In this document: positions 49,065-56,740 of the stretch, one piece after another
Layout: each line of letters starts with the position of its first letter
How positions within the stretch are numbered: the stretch's first letter is position 1
From: Aquimonas sp044377145
GTDB lineage: Bacteria; Pseudomonadota; Gammaproteobacteria; Xanthomonadales; Xanthomonadaceae
DNA length: 64,000 nt
Assembly: GCF_044377145.1 (NCBI RefSeq)
Contig: NZ_JBILJQ010000019.1
Coordinates: forward strand, 4,441-68,440
Direction: 5' to 3'
Translations under genes and position numbers: made by a program
Notes under the pieces: generated by a model
Databases searched by the model: none
The model's input: only the letters and a program-made list of their open reading frames with translations
What the model was told of the DNA's origin: nothing

Positions 49065-49113
49065 CGCGTGGCTCGCGGTGCAGGCAGCGGGCGGCGGATT
49101 CGCCGCTGCACGC

Positions 49114-49416
49114 TCAGCCGTTTCCGTTCGTCTGTTGAAGCATCTGTTTGCGCTCGGCGGTGTAGGCCCACCACGGGCGCGCGTCGTCGCCGGCCATGAA
49201 GCGGGTGACCGACAGGAACACGTCGATGACGCAGGGATCGTGCCGAACACCGGTGAGCGCACACAGATCGGCGTACATCGCGAACGCCGATTTGCCGACC
49301 AGCTGGCTCGGCGTCTCGATGCCCAACAGTCGTAGATCCGCGGCGGTGGCCTCACCGACGTTGGGCAGGTCGGTCAGGGTGCGCAGGCGATCACGAGCCA
49401 CCTTGCGGGGATGCAT
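49114..49416 (-). CDS. Cdd1-family helix-hairpin-helix protein
   Basis: A 100-residue protein with a single helix-hairpin-helix motif, LPNVGEATAADLRLLGI (residues 17-33), and the family tail CALTGVRHDPCVIDVFLS and PWWAYTAERK. It matches the pathogenicity-locus Cdd1 / mitomycin-resistance-like family (PF11731), small proteins that probably bind DNA; no activity has been set. The start ATG at 49416 yields a normal length. It converges with the M14 peptidase gene at 50 bases. Confidence 0.85.
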   Translation of the reverse strand: MHPRKVARDRLRTLTDLPNVGEATAADLRLLGIETPSQLVGKSAFAMYADLCALTGVRHDPCVIDVFLSVTRFMAGDDARPWWAYTAERKQMLQQTNGNG

Positions 49417-49610
49417 TGCTCAGTCCTTGAATCAGCCAAGCCTTCGCCAAGGGTTGGATGCCGTGGTCGGCGGGTGAACTGGCGCCGTAGTCGTTGCTGG
49501 CGGCACGGGACGCACCTGTCTCGACACTGTAGGCAGAAATGCACCCGGCTGCGGGAGTTGCGCTGGTTGATGACGTGGAGACCGCGGTCCGGGCGGCCTG
49601 CCGTTCGCGC

Positions 49611-50435
49611 TCAGGCCAACAGCGCGTCGAATTCGGAGGCCAGCTCGCGTGGGCTGGGCATGTCCTCGATCACCGCTTCATCGATCTCCAGCGCATCCAG
49701 CAGTTTGAAGGGCAGGGTGCCGGCGATCTCATCCGGATCCAGGCCGTTCACATCGCAGCGCGCGCGCCAGGCAGCGATATTCAGCACCCCGGCAAGCCGG
49801 TCGAACTCGGGCTGTTCCAAAGGCTCCGACCAAGCGCGCAGGGCGGCGGGGTAGGCGTTCGGGAAGCGCCATAGCTCAGCCAGGCGCGCGCCGACATCGA
49901 CAAAGCTGTAGCCGAACGAGTATTTCTCGACATCGCTGCGACGCGGATCGAAGCCGCCGGCGATGCGTGCGACAGCGAGCATTTTCTCGGGCATGGCGGC
50001 GTGCATCACCAGCTGGCCGATGCCGTGCATCAGGCCCAGGGTAAAGGCCTGGTTCGGTTCGGCACCGGCCTGTTGGGCCAACCAGCGAGCGATCACCGCG
50101 GCCTTCAGGCTGTAGCGCCAGAACGCGGCAAGATCGAGCCCCGGAATCGGCCGGAAGCTGCTGGTGAGGCCGGCGCTGATCACAAGCGTGCGCACAGTGC
50201 TGAAGCCGAGCATGCGCAGCGCGTCCTCGATCGTGCCGATCGGCCGGGAGGGGTGGTAGTAAGCCGAGTTCGCCAGTCGCAGCAGACGCGCCGACAACAC
50301 CGGGTCGGCCGCGATCTTGGGCGCGAGGTCGCCGATCAAGGTGTTGTCATCGTCCAGGCTGGTGATCAGCTCCTGAACCACTTTGGGCACCGTGGGCAGG
50401 GCGCTGGCGTGGTCGAAGAGTGCATCAAGCTGCAT
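49611..50435 (-). CDS. HDOD-domain protein
   Basis: A 274-residue HDOD protein, a non-catalytic relative of HD-GYP phosphodiesterases used in signalling. The domain runs from LPTVPKVVQELITSLDDDNT through KIAADPVLSARLLRLANSAY, IGTIEDALRMLGFSTVRTLV, FWRYSLKAAVIARWLAQQAG and LGLMHGIGQLVMHAAMP. The metal-binding HD pair of true HD-GYP enzymes is missing (H-G in place of H-D). The start at 50435 has an AGGAA ribosome site. It may respond to stress or cyclic-di-GMP circuits, but no partner domain is present. Confidence 0.9.
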   Translation of the reverse strand: MQLDALFDHASALPTVPKVVQELITSLDDDNTLIGDLAPKIAADPVLSARLLRLANSAYYHPSRPIGTIEDALRMLGFSTVRTLVISAGLTSSFRPIPGLDLAAFWRYSLKAAVIARWLAQQAGAEPNQAFTLGLMHGIGQLVMHAAMPEKMLAVARIAGGFDPRRSDVEKYSFGYSFVDVGARLAELWRFPNAYPAALRAWSEPLEQPEFDRLAGVLNIAAWRARCDVNGLDPDEIAGTLPFKLLDALEIDEAVIEDMPSPRELASEFDALLA

Positions 50436-50690
50436 GCGTGGATTCCTGTTTGTGCGGGCCCGCGAAAACCTGCGGTAGGCCCGCGAGTCTAATCCGTGTG
50501 AACTCGATCTGCGACGATGGCCGGGATTTGTCGGTTCCTCGCACGCTGCAACGCGCTTTTGTGTGACGGGTTGCATGGCCGGCATGCGCGCTGTTTCAAG
50601 CATGCTGTCACTGTCGTTTGCAGCCTGCGCGAATCATTGCGCTGCGCTGCGACAATCTGGCCTCACACGCTGCTGCCCACCGTGGGCGCC

Positions 50691-51770
50691 TCACACGCTG
50701 AAGTCGATCTGCTGCACCGTGCCGACCTCACGCGCGGTGCTCACATACAGACCTGTACTGCGGATCTCGCCGAGGTCGCTGTTGCCCGTGCCGCGCAGGT
50801 CGAATGCGCTGCTGATCGAACTCAAGCTGATCGCGCCGACGCCGGCTTCCTCCAGTGTGATCAGCCGGCCGCGTTCGGAATCATCGGGCGCGGTGGGGTC
50901 GGGCATCCACACCCGCAGCTGGCCGAAGATCGTGTCGCCGCTGTCGATCCAGCCGTTGCCGTCGCTGTCGAGCGCGATCAGGTCGCCGAAGCCATCACCG
51001 CTGAGCGCGCCGAACAGTTCGCGGCCATCGTTGATGCGGCCGTCGCGATTGCGATCAAACGCCAGCAGACCGCTGCCGCCGCTGAGCAGGGGCAGGCGCT
51101 CGGTCTGGCCATCGGCATCCAGATCGAACTCGAAACGCTGGTCGGTCAGCTTCGCGGCGCGGCCATCGAAATTGATCACCAGCGGATCCTTGCGCTGGGC
51201 GGCGGCGCCGGCGGTGAAGCGCAGCTCGGTGGTCTCGCTGTAGGCGCGTTCCATCTGCAGATTCAGCGAGAAGCGGATCCGTGCGCCGTCCGCGGTCTGG
51301 ATCTCGCCCTGCGCCTGCACGCTGGTGCGCTCGTACTCGCTGCGGGTCTGTCGGGCCTGGTAGTCGATGCTGAAGCCCGGGTCGGTGCTGGGCGCCGCGG
51401 CCTGCGAACTGGCCTGTGCAGGGGCTGCAACGGCGGCCTCTGCTGCGGGCGCAGATCCGAGAGAGCTGGCGTCGAACAGGCGCACTGGGCGCCCGGTCAG
51501 GGTTTCGATCAGGCCGATCAGCAGGCTCAGATTGGGGTCGCCGCGGGCGGCGCTCTCGTCGGTTGCGGCGGCCTCCTGCGGTGCCAGCAGCGGGCTTTCA
51601 TCCGCCGACAGCTGCACCGCCAGTTCGCGCGCGCGGGGTGAGATTTCGAGTTCAGGCCGTGGCGCGGGCGCGCTCGGCCCGAGCCGGATCTCAAGCCGTT
51701 CCTGGCGGGTTTCGGTTTGGCGGAACTCGCGTGAGGAGCTCAGCTGGATGTCAGCACCGGTGATGCGCAT
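50691..51770 (-). CDS. EF-hand-like calcium-binding-type protein
   Basis: A 359-residue protein without signal peptide. The C-terminal half has several dockerin/EF-hand-like loops: LDADGQTERLPLL, FDRNRDGRINDGRELFG and LDSDGNGWIDSGDTIFGQLR, each with acidic residues at positions expected to bind calcium. The N-terminal half is helical and polar (ISPRARELAVQLSADE) with an alanine-rich middle. Similar proteins occur in pseudomonads and relatives with no settled function, possibly surface exposed. The ATG at 51770 (MRITGADIQ) is the first in frame. It lies between the HDOD gene and the acyl-CoA dehydrogenase gene. Confidence 0.75.
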   Translation of the reverse strand: MRITGADIQLSSSREFRQTETRQERLEIRLGPSAPAPRPELEISPRARELAVQLSADESPLLAPQEAAATDESAARGDPNLSLLIGLIETLTGRPVRLFDASSLGSAPAAEAAVAAPAQASSQAAAPSTDPGFSIDYQARQTRSEYERTSVQAQGEIQTADGARIRFSLNLQMERAYSETTELRFTAGAAAQRKDPLVINFDGRAAKLTDQRFEFDLDADGQTERLPLLSGGSGLLAFDRNRDGRINDGRELFGALSGDGFGDLIALDSDGNGWIDSGDTIFGQLRVWMPDPTAPDDSERGRLITLEEAGVGAISLSSISSAFDLRGTGNSDLGEIRSTGLYVSTAREVGTVQQIDFSV

Positions 51771-51964
51771 GGCGGGCTCCTCGATTCGGCGGGTTTGCTG
51801 GCGGCGGGTCTGATGCCGAGGTCGGTCGGCGGTGTTCCGCTAGTCGGTTTAGCGGCCGGCATCGGCGCAACTTGAGGAGAAATCTGCAGCCCGCGGGCGT
51901 GTTCGCATCGGCTCGGCTTGCTAGGCTTCGGCCCCTCGCCTCCCGCCGCCGTGGTCACCTGCCG

Positions 51965-53767
51965 ATGTCCGCCAGCCCGCTTGTCGACCTGCGCAACCAG
52001 CGCTTCATGCTCACCGAGGTGCTGGACCTGCCGGGCCTGTGTGCCCTGCCGGCCTTCGCGGCACATGAGCCTGCCGCGATCGATGCAGTGCTGGAGGCCG
52101 CGCAGCAGCTGGCCGAACAGGTGTTCCTGCCGCAGGCGGCGCAGGCGGATCGCGAGGAGCCGCAGTTCGTTGAGGGTGGTGTGGTGCTGCCGGCCTCGAC
52201 CCGCACAGTGACGGCGGCCTATGCCGAGGGTGGTTTCAATGCGGCCTCGGCGCCGCCAGAGCACGGTGGCCTGGGCCTGCCGTACACCTTGGCCCTGGCT
52301 TGCGACGGCCTGTTCATGGGGGCGAACACGGCGGCGGCGGGCTATGGCCTGCTTACGCGCGGCGCCGCGCATCTGCTGCTGGCGCACGGCAACTCCGCGC
52401 AGATCCAGCGCTATGCCGAGCCGCTATTGGCCGGGCGCTTCTTCGGCACCATGTGCCTGTCCGAGCCGCAGGCGGGCAGCTCGCTGGGCGATATCCGCAC
52501 CCGCGCGATCCCTCAAGCCGACGGCAGCTATCGGCTCGAAGGCCAGAAGATGTGGATCTCCAGCGGCGAGCACACGCTGGGCGAGACGATCATCCATCTG
52601 GTGCTGGCACGTATCGAAGGCGCGCCCGCCGGCACCCGAGGCATCAGCCTGTTCGTGGTGCCGCGCAATCACATTGATGCCGACGGCAATGTCGGCGCGC
52701 GCAATGACGTGCAGCTGGCTGGTCTGAACCACAAGCTCGGCCAGCGCGGCATCGTCAACACCGTGCTCAAGTTCGGCGAAGGTGGCGAGTGCGTAGGCGA
52801 ACTGGTGGGCCAGCCCAATCAGGGCCTGGCGGCGATGTTTCACATGATGAACGAGGCGCGGATCGGGGTTGGCATCGGCGCGGTGATGCTGGCCTACCGC
52901 GGATATCTGTACGCCCTGCAGTACGCGCGCGAGCGTCGCCAGGGCCGGCCGGTGGACATGCGCGATCCGGAATCCAAGCCGGTGGCGATCATCGAACACG
53001 CCGATGTGCGGCGCTTGCTGCTGCGCCAGCGCGCTTTCGTCGAGGGCGGCTATGCGCTGTGCCTGTACGCGGCGACTCTGGTCGACCTGAAGGCGCATGC
53101 GCTGGAGGCCAGCACGCGCGAGGAATCCGGCCGCCTGCTCGATCTGCTGACGCCGATCGTCAAGTCATGGAGCTCGGAGTACGGGGTGATCGCCTCCGAT
53201 CACGCGATCCAGGTGCTGGGCGGCTATGGCTACACCCGCGAGTATCCGGTCGAGCAGCTCTGGCGCGACAACCGCCTGAACCCGATCCACGAGGGCACCA
53301 ACGGCATCCAGGCGATCGACCTGTTGGCGCGCAAAGCGTTGGCTGACAACGGCGCGGCGCTGCGGCTGATGATGCGGCGGATCGAAGCGACCCTGGGCGA
53401 AGCAGCCCTGCTGCCGGAGTGGGTCGACGCCACCGTGATGCTGCGGGTGCTGGCGCAGAAGGTCGGCGTGACCGCGGCCAGCGTGGCCTCGCGCATGCAG
53501 CGCGGCGAGGCGGGGCTGGCACTCGCGAACGCCAGCCACTACATGACCGCTGCCGGACACCTGCTGGTCGGTTGGCTATGGCTGCGGCAGGCGCTGTGCG
53601 CGCAGGCCGCGCTCACGGCCAGGCGCGGATCGGAGGACTTCTACCGCGGCAAGCTGCAAACCTGCCTGTTCTTTTTGAACCAAGAGCTGCCGAACGCGAT
53701 GCATGCGATCAGCCTGGTGTCGGGCTTCGAGGATTCCGCCTACGTGATGCGCGACGAATGGTTCTGA
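51965..53767 (+). CDS. Acyl-CoA dehydrogenase, long form
   Basis: A 600-residue FAD enzyme that oxidises an acyl-CoA to the 2-enoyl-CoA. It carries the long form of the family: GFNAASAPPEHGGLGLPYTL, MCLSEPQAGSSLGDIRTRA, MWISSGEHTLGETIIHLVLA, MFHMMNEARIGVGIGAVML, and the substrate/FAD end VLGGYGYTREYPVEQLWRDNRLN with IHEGTNGIQAIDL. About 100 C-terminal residues form the extra domain of this subgroup. The ATG at 51965 fits the N-terminus (MSASPLVDLRNQRFML). The substrate chain length cannot be told. Confidence 0.92.
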   Translation: MSASPLVDLRNQRFMLTEVLDLPGLCALPAFAAHEPAAIDAVLEAAQQLAEQVFLPQAAQADREEPQFVEGGVVLPASTRTVTAAYAEGGFNAASAPPEHGGLGLPYTLALACDGLFMGANTAAAGYGLLTRGAAHLLLAHGNSAQIQRYAEPLLAGRFFGTMCLSEPQAGSSLGDIRTRAIPQADGSYRLEGQKMWISSGEHTLGETIIHLVLARIEGAPAGTRGISLFVVPRNHIDADGNVGARNDVQLAGLNHKLGQRGIVNTVLKFGEGGECVGELVGQPNQGLAAMFHMMNEARIGVGIGAVMLAYRGYLYALQYARERRQGRPVDMRDPESKPVAIIEHADVRRLLLRQRAFVEGGYALCLYAATLVDLKAHALEASTREESGRLLDLLTPIVKSWSSEYGVIASDHAIQVLGGYGYTREYPVEQLWRDNRLNPIHEGTNGIQAIDLLARKALADNGAALRLMMRRIEATLGEAALLPEWVDATVMLRVLAQKVGVTAASVASRMQRGEAGLALANASHYMTAAGHLLVGWLWLRQALCAQAALTARRGSEDFYRGKLQTCLFFLNQELPNAMHAISLVSGFEDSAYVMRDEWF

Positions 53768-54088
53768 GGCTGAGCTGAGGAGCGCAGCGGGGGGCGCGCG
53801 TCACCCTCGCATGCAAGGCCCCCGCGCCGCGCCGTTGGGCTTCGCCTGCGGCTTAGCGCCAACCTACCTCGTCTGCGGCAAGCTCACGCATCTGCCTTCA
53901 AACCCTTGGCTGACCGCGGCGAGCAAACCGGCTTGACCAGCGGCTTTCCACAGGAAACGCGATAGAGCCGTTTTTCGACGATTCTTGGCCGAGTGGGCTC
54001 TCGGCCAAGAATCGGCGAATTGCGGACCGCGGTAGCGGGATTGAAGCTCAGCCAACCAAAGCCCGACAGGCTGATAGATGCGGGGCTG
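53768..54088. other. Intergenic region with a repeat copy
   Basis: About 320 bases after the acyl-CoA dehydrogenase. Nearly half is a copy of the MITE-like repeat (53935-54076) with a perfect inner hairpin. The rest shows no gene. Confidence 0.55.
53935..54076 (-). repeat. MITE-like repeat, copy C, with perfect 14-base hairpin
   Basis: The right end CCAAAGCCCGACAGGCTGAT (54056-54075) matches the terminal repeat of copy A. Reading the reverse strand, the interior matches copy A over CGCGGTCC.CAAT.CGCCGATTCTTGG (about 25 positions with two differences). GATTCTTGGCCGAG (53980-53993) and CTCGGCCAAGAATC (54000-54013) form a perfect stem with a six-base loop. The left terminal repeat is missing or replaced, so this copy is probably truncated. 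Confidence 0.8.
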
Positions 54089-54526
54089 CTAAACGGGGTG
54101 AATCGGTGGACGAACAATCACGCTTCCGGGTCCGCCGCCGCCGCCCGACGCCCCGCCCCCCGGCATCCAAGAGCCTCCACCGCCCGGCCCGGGGGTCGGA
54201 CCGCCTCCTTCTCCACCACCGCCGGTGGACGAAGTAGGGTCCAACCTCAAGCCTACCTCCTCGAAAGTCTCACCGCACGGCTTGCTGAACGGGACTGTGG
54301 TCACATGTGACAAACCCATGAAACTTGAGCGCAACAATACGTACCCTTGCACGTCGTGATCACGCCCATATTACGAGCCAAGCTGCGACTGCAACTGGCT
54401 TCCCGCTTCAGAAAGGCTATCCGCAGTCACTTGAGCTTGGAACGCCACACCATCGATTACCGTACACGCAATAACTGAGCCTGAAATCAGTAAACCCAAC
54501 CCTGCCAGAAGCTCAAACTTAGTCAT
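54089..54526 (-). pseudogene. Gene for a small glycine-rich secreted/membrane protein, interrupted by an in-frame TAA
   Basis: From the ATG at 54526, with a strong GGGAGAG ribosome site, the frame gives MTKFELLAGLGLLISGSVIA, a membrane/signal segment, and 51 residues before a TAA at 54371-54373. The same frame continues without further stop for another 93 codons, ending in a run of glycines with PTPGPGGGG and the tail VRPPIHPV. A single C to T change (CAA to TAA) would explain the stop, because the residues on both sides read well together. The ATG overlaps the upstream gene end by 8 bases, so the pair is coupled. As written, only a 51-residue protein would be made unless the stop is read through. 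Confidence 0.55.
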
Positions 54527-55349
54527 TTCCACTCTCCCTTAACGCACTTTGCGCCGCAGAAAAAAGTTGATCAAGACCCGGTCTGGGGCTAACCGGAAAC
54601 GGAACACCCACTCGCTGCATTCGCATCTCCTGCAGCCTGTTCAAGATGACCAGCGCATAAATATCTACTGCAACCCAGTGATCCCGAGGCAGCCGGTGCA
54701 TGTAGATGTGACTCGCCACAACAGCAGGATGATAGCCGCGAAGCCCCAAAACACGATTGTACGCGAGCCCGATTACTCGGGACTCGGCGCCGGGCGTTTG
54801 GAGGTGGTGCCACGCGAGCAGCTGTAGAGCGAACACGTCGCCGCCTGCAGCGGCGTTGAACAACGCCTCTTCAAAAGAGGGATCCCCCTCAGTTCTTCTC
54901 AATGCTTTATAGTCCGCCATGCGCTGTGCATGGCGGCTTCCCTGCGCAGCCATGTATCGAAGCTGCTCTTCGGTAGCTAATGTAAGCTGCTCAAGCGTTG
55001 CCGTGTCCGGGAAGCCGTTCCTCTCAAGCCATGCTGAGTCCTCTGGGGTTTCTGCGCCCCAGCCACCATCGAAGCGGGGCAGTTCCGGAGGAATCGGTGC
55101 AACGGCCCTTTTCTGCGACAGTATTTTTTCGGAATCCCCACTTTCCACAGGCGCACTAGAGGGGAGGGCCGTCTGACCCTTATCTGACCCAGCCAACGTG
55201 CCTCCTAACTCAGCCCCTCCTACGCCGCCCGTAGCAGTAACTAAGCCTTTGTCGCTTCGTAGCTCTGCAGCAAGCCAAGCCACTGCCAGCCCAACAACGA
55301 GAAAGCAGAGCGCGAAGTAGGCGGACCGACGCGCATATCCTCGGATCAT
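54519..55349 (-). CDS. Unknown membrane-anchored protein, 276 residues
   Basis: I do not recognise the family. An N-terminal membrane helix (SAYFALCFLVVGLAVAWLAA, about 9-28) is followed by a low-complexity serine/glycine linker to about residue 75, then a helical domain (DTATLEQLTLATEEQLRYMA, DPSFEEALFNAAAGGDVFAL, LLAWHHLQTPGAESRVIGLA) that resembles Sel1/TPR-like helices, ending in an amphipathic helix (LDQLFSAAQSALRES). The domain is probably periplasmic. Codons are more AT-rich than in neighbours, suggesting acquisition from outside. Its end overlaps the start of the small glycine-rich gene by 8 bases, so they form an operon. Confidence 0.65.
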   Translation of the reverse strand: MIRGYARRSAYFALCFLVVGLAVAWLAAELRSDKGLVTATGGVGGAELGGTLAGSDKGQTALPSSAPVESGDSEKILSQKRAVAPIPPELPRFDGGWGAETPEDSAWLERNGFPDTATLEQLTLATEEQLRYMAAQGSRHAQRMADYKALRRTEGDPSFEEALFNAAAGGDVFALQLLAWHHLQTPGAESRVIGLAYNRVLGLRGYHPAVVASHIYMHRLPRDHWVAVDIYALVILNRLQEMRMQRVGVPFPVSPRPGLDQLFSAAQSALRESGND

Positions 55350-55958
55350 GAGAAATCATCCATTCATTTGATCGAATGCAGAAATCCTGCCTACCGTTTC
55401 CGGCCGCCCATTATGCACACGTTCACCGAGCAGAAGGTGACGGCGAAGTCGGGGGCCGAGAAGGAGGCAGCACCTTGTCTCAGAAGCGAAAGTCACTGCG
55501 GCGCACACTAGCTCTCCAACCTGGAATGCAACCGCACCTGATTAGCGTCGAACCTCAGTGAGCGGTTCAGAGCGCAGGCTTCGGCGGCCCTTCAGCGGTT
55601 GGCTTTCGATGTGCAAGTCCCGCCAACGTACACGTAGCCCGGTGGAAGTCAAGATAGTTGCCGCCCAAAGTTAAAGGATAGATCGCGCGCAGCCGCGATC
55701 TTATCCGGTGGTTGAACAAGCCCGGTGGCGGCTTGTCGGATCCCGGCTTCTGCGCGCCGAAGAGCGCGTGGCGACCCGGGTCCATCGACCTGCAAGGTGC
55801 CGGTAGCTCGGGTTGAGCACCGCGAAACCCAACGTCCCCGCCTGCGTGATGGCCGCAAGCCCCGAGTGCCGGATTGACTGAACGCGGGTTGGCGCGCTGC
55901 GCTGAACTTCCGCAGCCAGCGGTTATGCTCGCGGCACTTTGTACGCCGGGAGTTCGTC
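55350..55958. other. Intergenic region with structured repeat
   Basis: About 610 bases. It holds a long hairpin (55675-55706) and a CGGGTTGAG...GCGAAACCCAACG stretch near 55810-55835 typical of dispersed intergenic repeats. A plus-strand frame at 55376-55561 has no family similarity and no good ribosome site, so is not called. Promoters of the two flanking divergent genes should lie here. Confidence 0.45.
55675..55706. repeat. Long hairpin of a dispersed intergenic repeat
   Basis: GGATA-GATCGCG and CGCGATC-T-TATCC form an almost perfect 12-13 base stem with a CGCAGC loop and one bulged base. There is no T-run after it, so it is not a simple terminator. Confidence 0.6.
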
Positions 55959-56555
55959 ATGCTGAATCCGCTGAAGATCGCCGCTGCTGCGGCCCTGCTG
56001 ACCCTGTCGGCCTGCGTCACGATCAATGTCTACTTTCCGGCTGCCGAAGCCCAGGAAGCCGCGCGCGAGTTTGTTGAGAAAGTGATCGGCGATGCGCCGT
56101 CGCCCGATGGCGCGGCCAAGCCGGTCGAACCTGCCGGCGGCATGGCCGCACTGGGCGGCGCCGTGCTCGACTTCGTGCTGCCGAAAGCGCATGCGCAAAG
56201 CGCCGACATCAATATCCGCACGCCGGCGATCCAGGCGATCCAGAGCCGCATGGCCGAGCGCTTCCAGTCCAGCCTGGAGCCGCACTTCGATTCCGGTGCA
56301 CTCGGCCTGAATCGCGATGGCACCGTCGCCGTGCGCGATGCGTCCAAGGTGGCGCTGCGCGATCGCGCGGCGGTCAACCAGGCAGTCGCCGATGACAACC
56401 GCGACCGCAGTGCGGTGTACCGCGAGATCGCCGTCGCCAACGGCCAGCCCGACTGGGAAGTGCAGATCCGCGAGACCTTTGCGCGCCAGTGGATCGCCAG
56501 CGCGCGTGCGGGCTGGTGGTATCAGAACGCGGGCGGTGAGTGGCAGCAGAAGTAG
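55959..56555 (+). CDS. YdbL-like DUF1318 lipoprotein
   Basis: A 198-residue protein with a lipoprotein signal (AAAAALLTLSACV, lipidated C19), followed at once by the family mark TINVYFPAAEAQEAAREFVE. Further conserved parts are INIRTPAIQAIQSRMAERF, SGALGLNRDGTVAVRDAS and AVADDNRDRSAVYREIAVAN. DUF1318 proteins usually work with the outer-membrane/periplasmic YdbH and YnbE proteins in lipid or envelope transport; neither is next to it here. The ATG at 55959 is the only good start. A GGATTCGAGATTCGGG-type repeat follows the stop. Confidence 0.88.
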   Translation: MLNPLKIAAAAALLTLSACVTINVYFPAAEAQEAAREFVEKVIGDAPSPDGAAKPVEPAGGMAALGGAVLDFVLPKAHAQSADINIRTPAIQAIQSRMAERFQSSLEPHFDSGALGLNRDGTVAVRDASKVALRDRAAVNQAVADDNRDRSAVYREIAVANGQPDWEVQIRETFARQWIASARAGWWYQNAGGEWQQK

Positions 56556-56561
56556 GCCGGA

Positions 56562-56600
56562 TCGGGGATTCGAGATTCGGGATTTGGGATTCGCGCGCGG
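56562..56600. repeat. One arm of the GGGATTCGGG-type repeat
   Basis: GGGGATTCGAGATTCGGGAT and following bases resemble the arms at 44025-44048 and 62844-62867. No inverted partner is found within 150 bases. Confidence 0.5.
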
Positions 56601-56740
56601 CGCGGCGCGGCGGTATCCGCCGCGCTGCGTTCGGCGTGTCGGTCAGATCGTTAACCCTGTTCGCGACGGCGCTGCGTAGAAGCTGGCCTGGGTAGCCGCG
56701 TCGGGGAGCGCTGCGGCGCCGTTCTTGTAGGGGAAGACCG

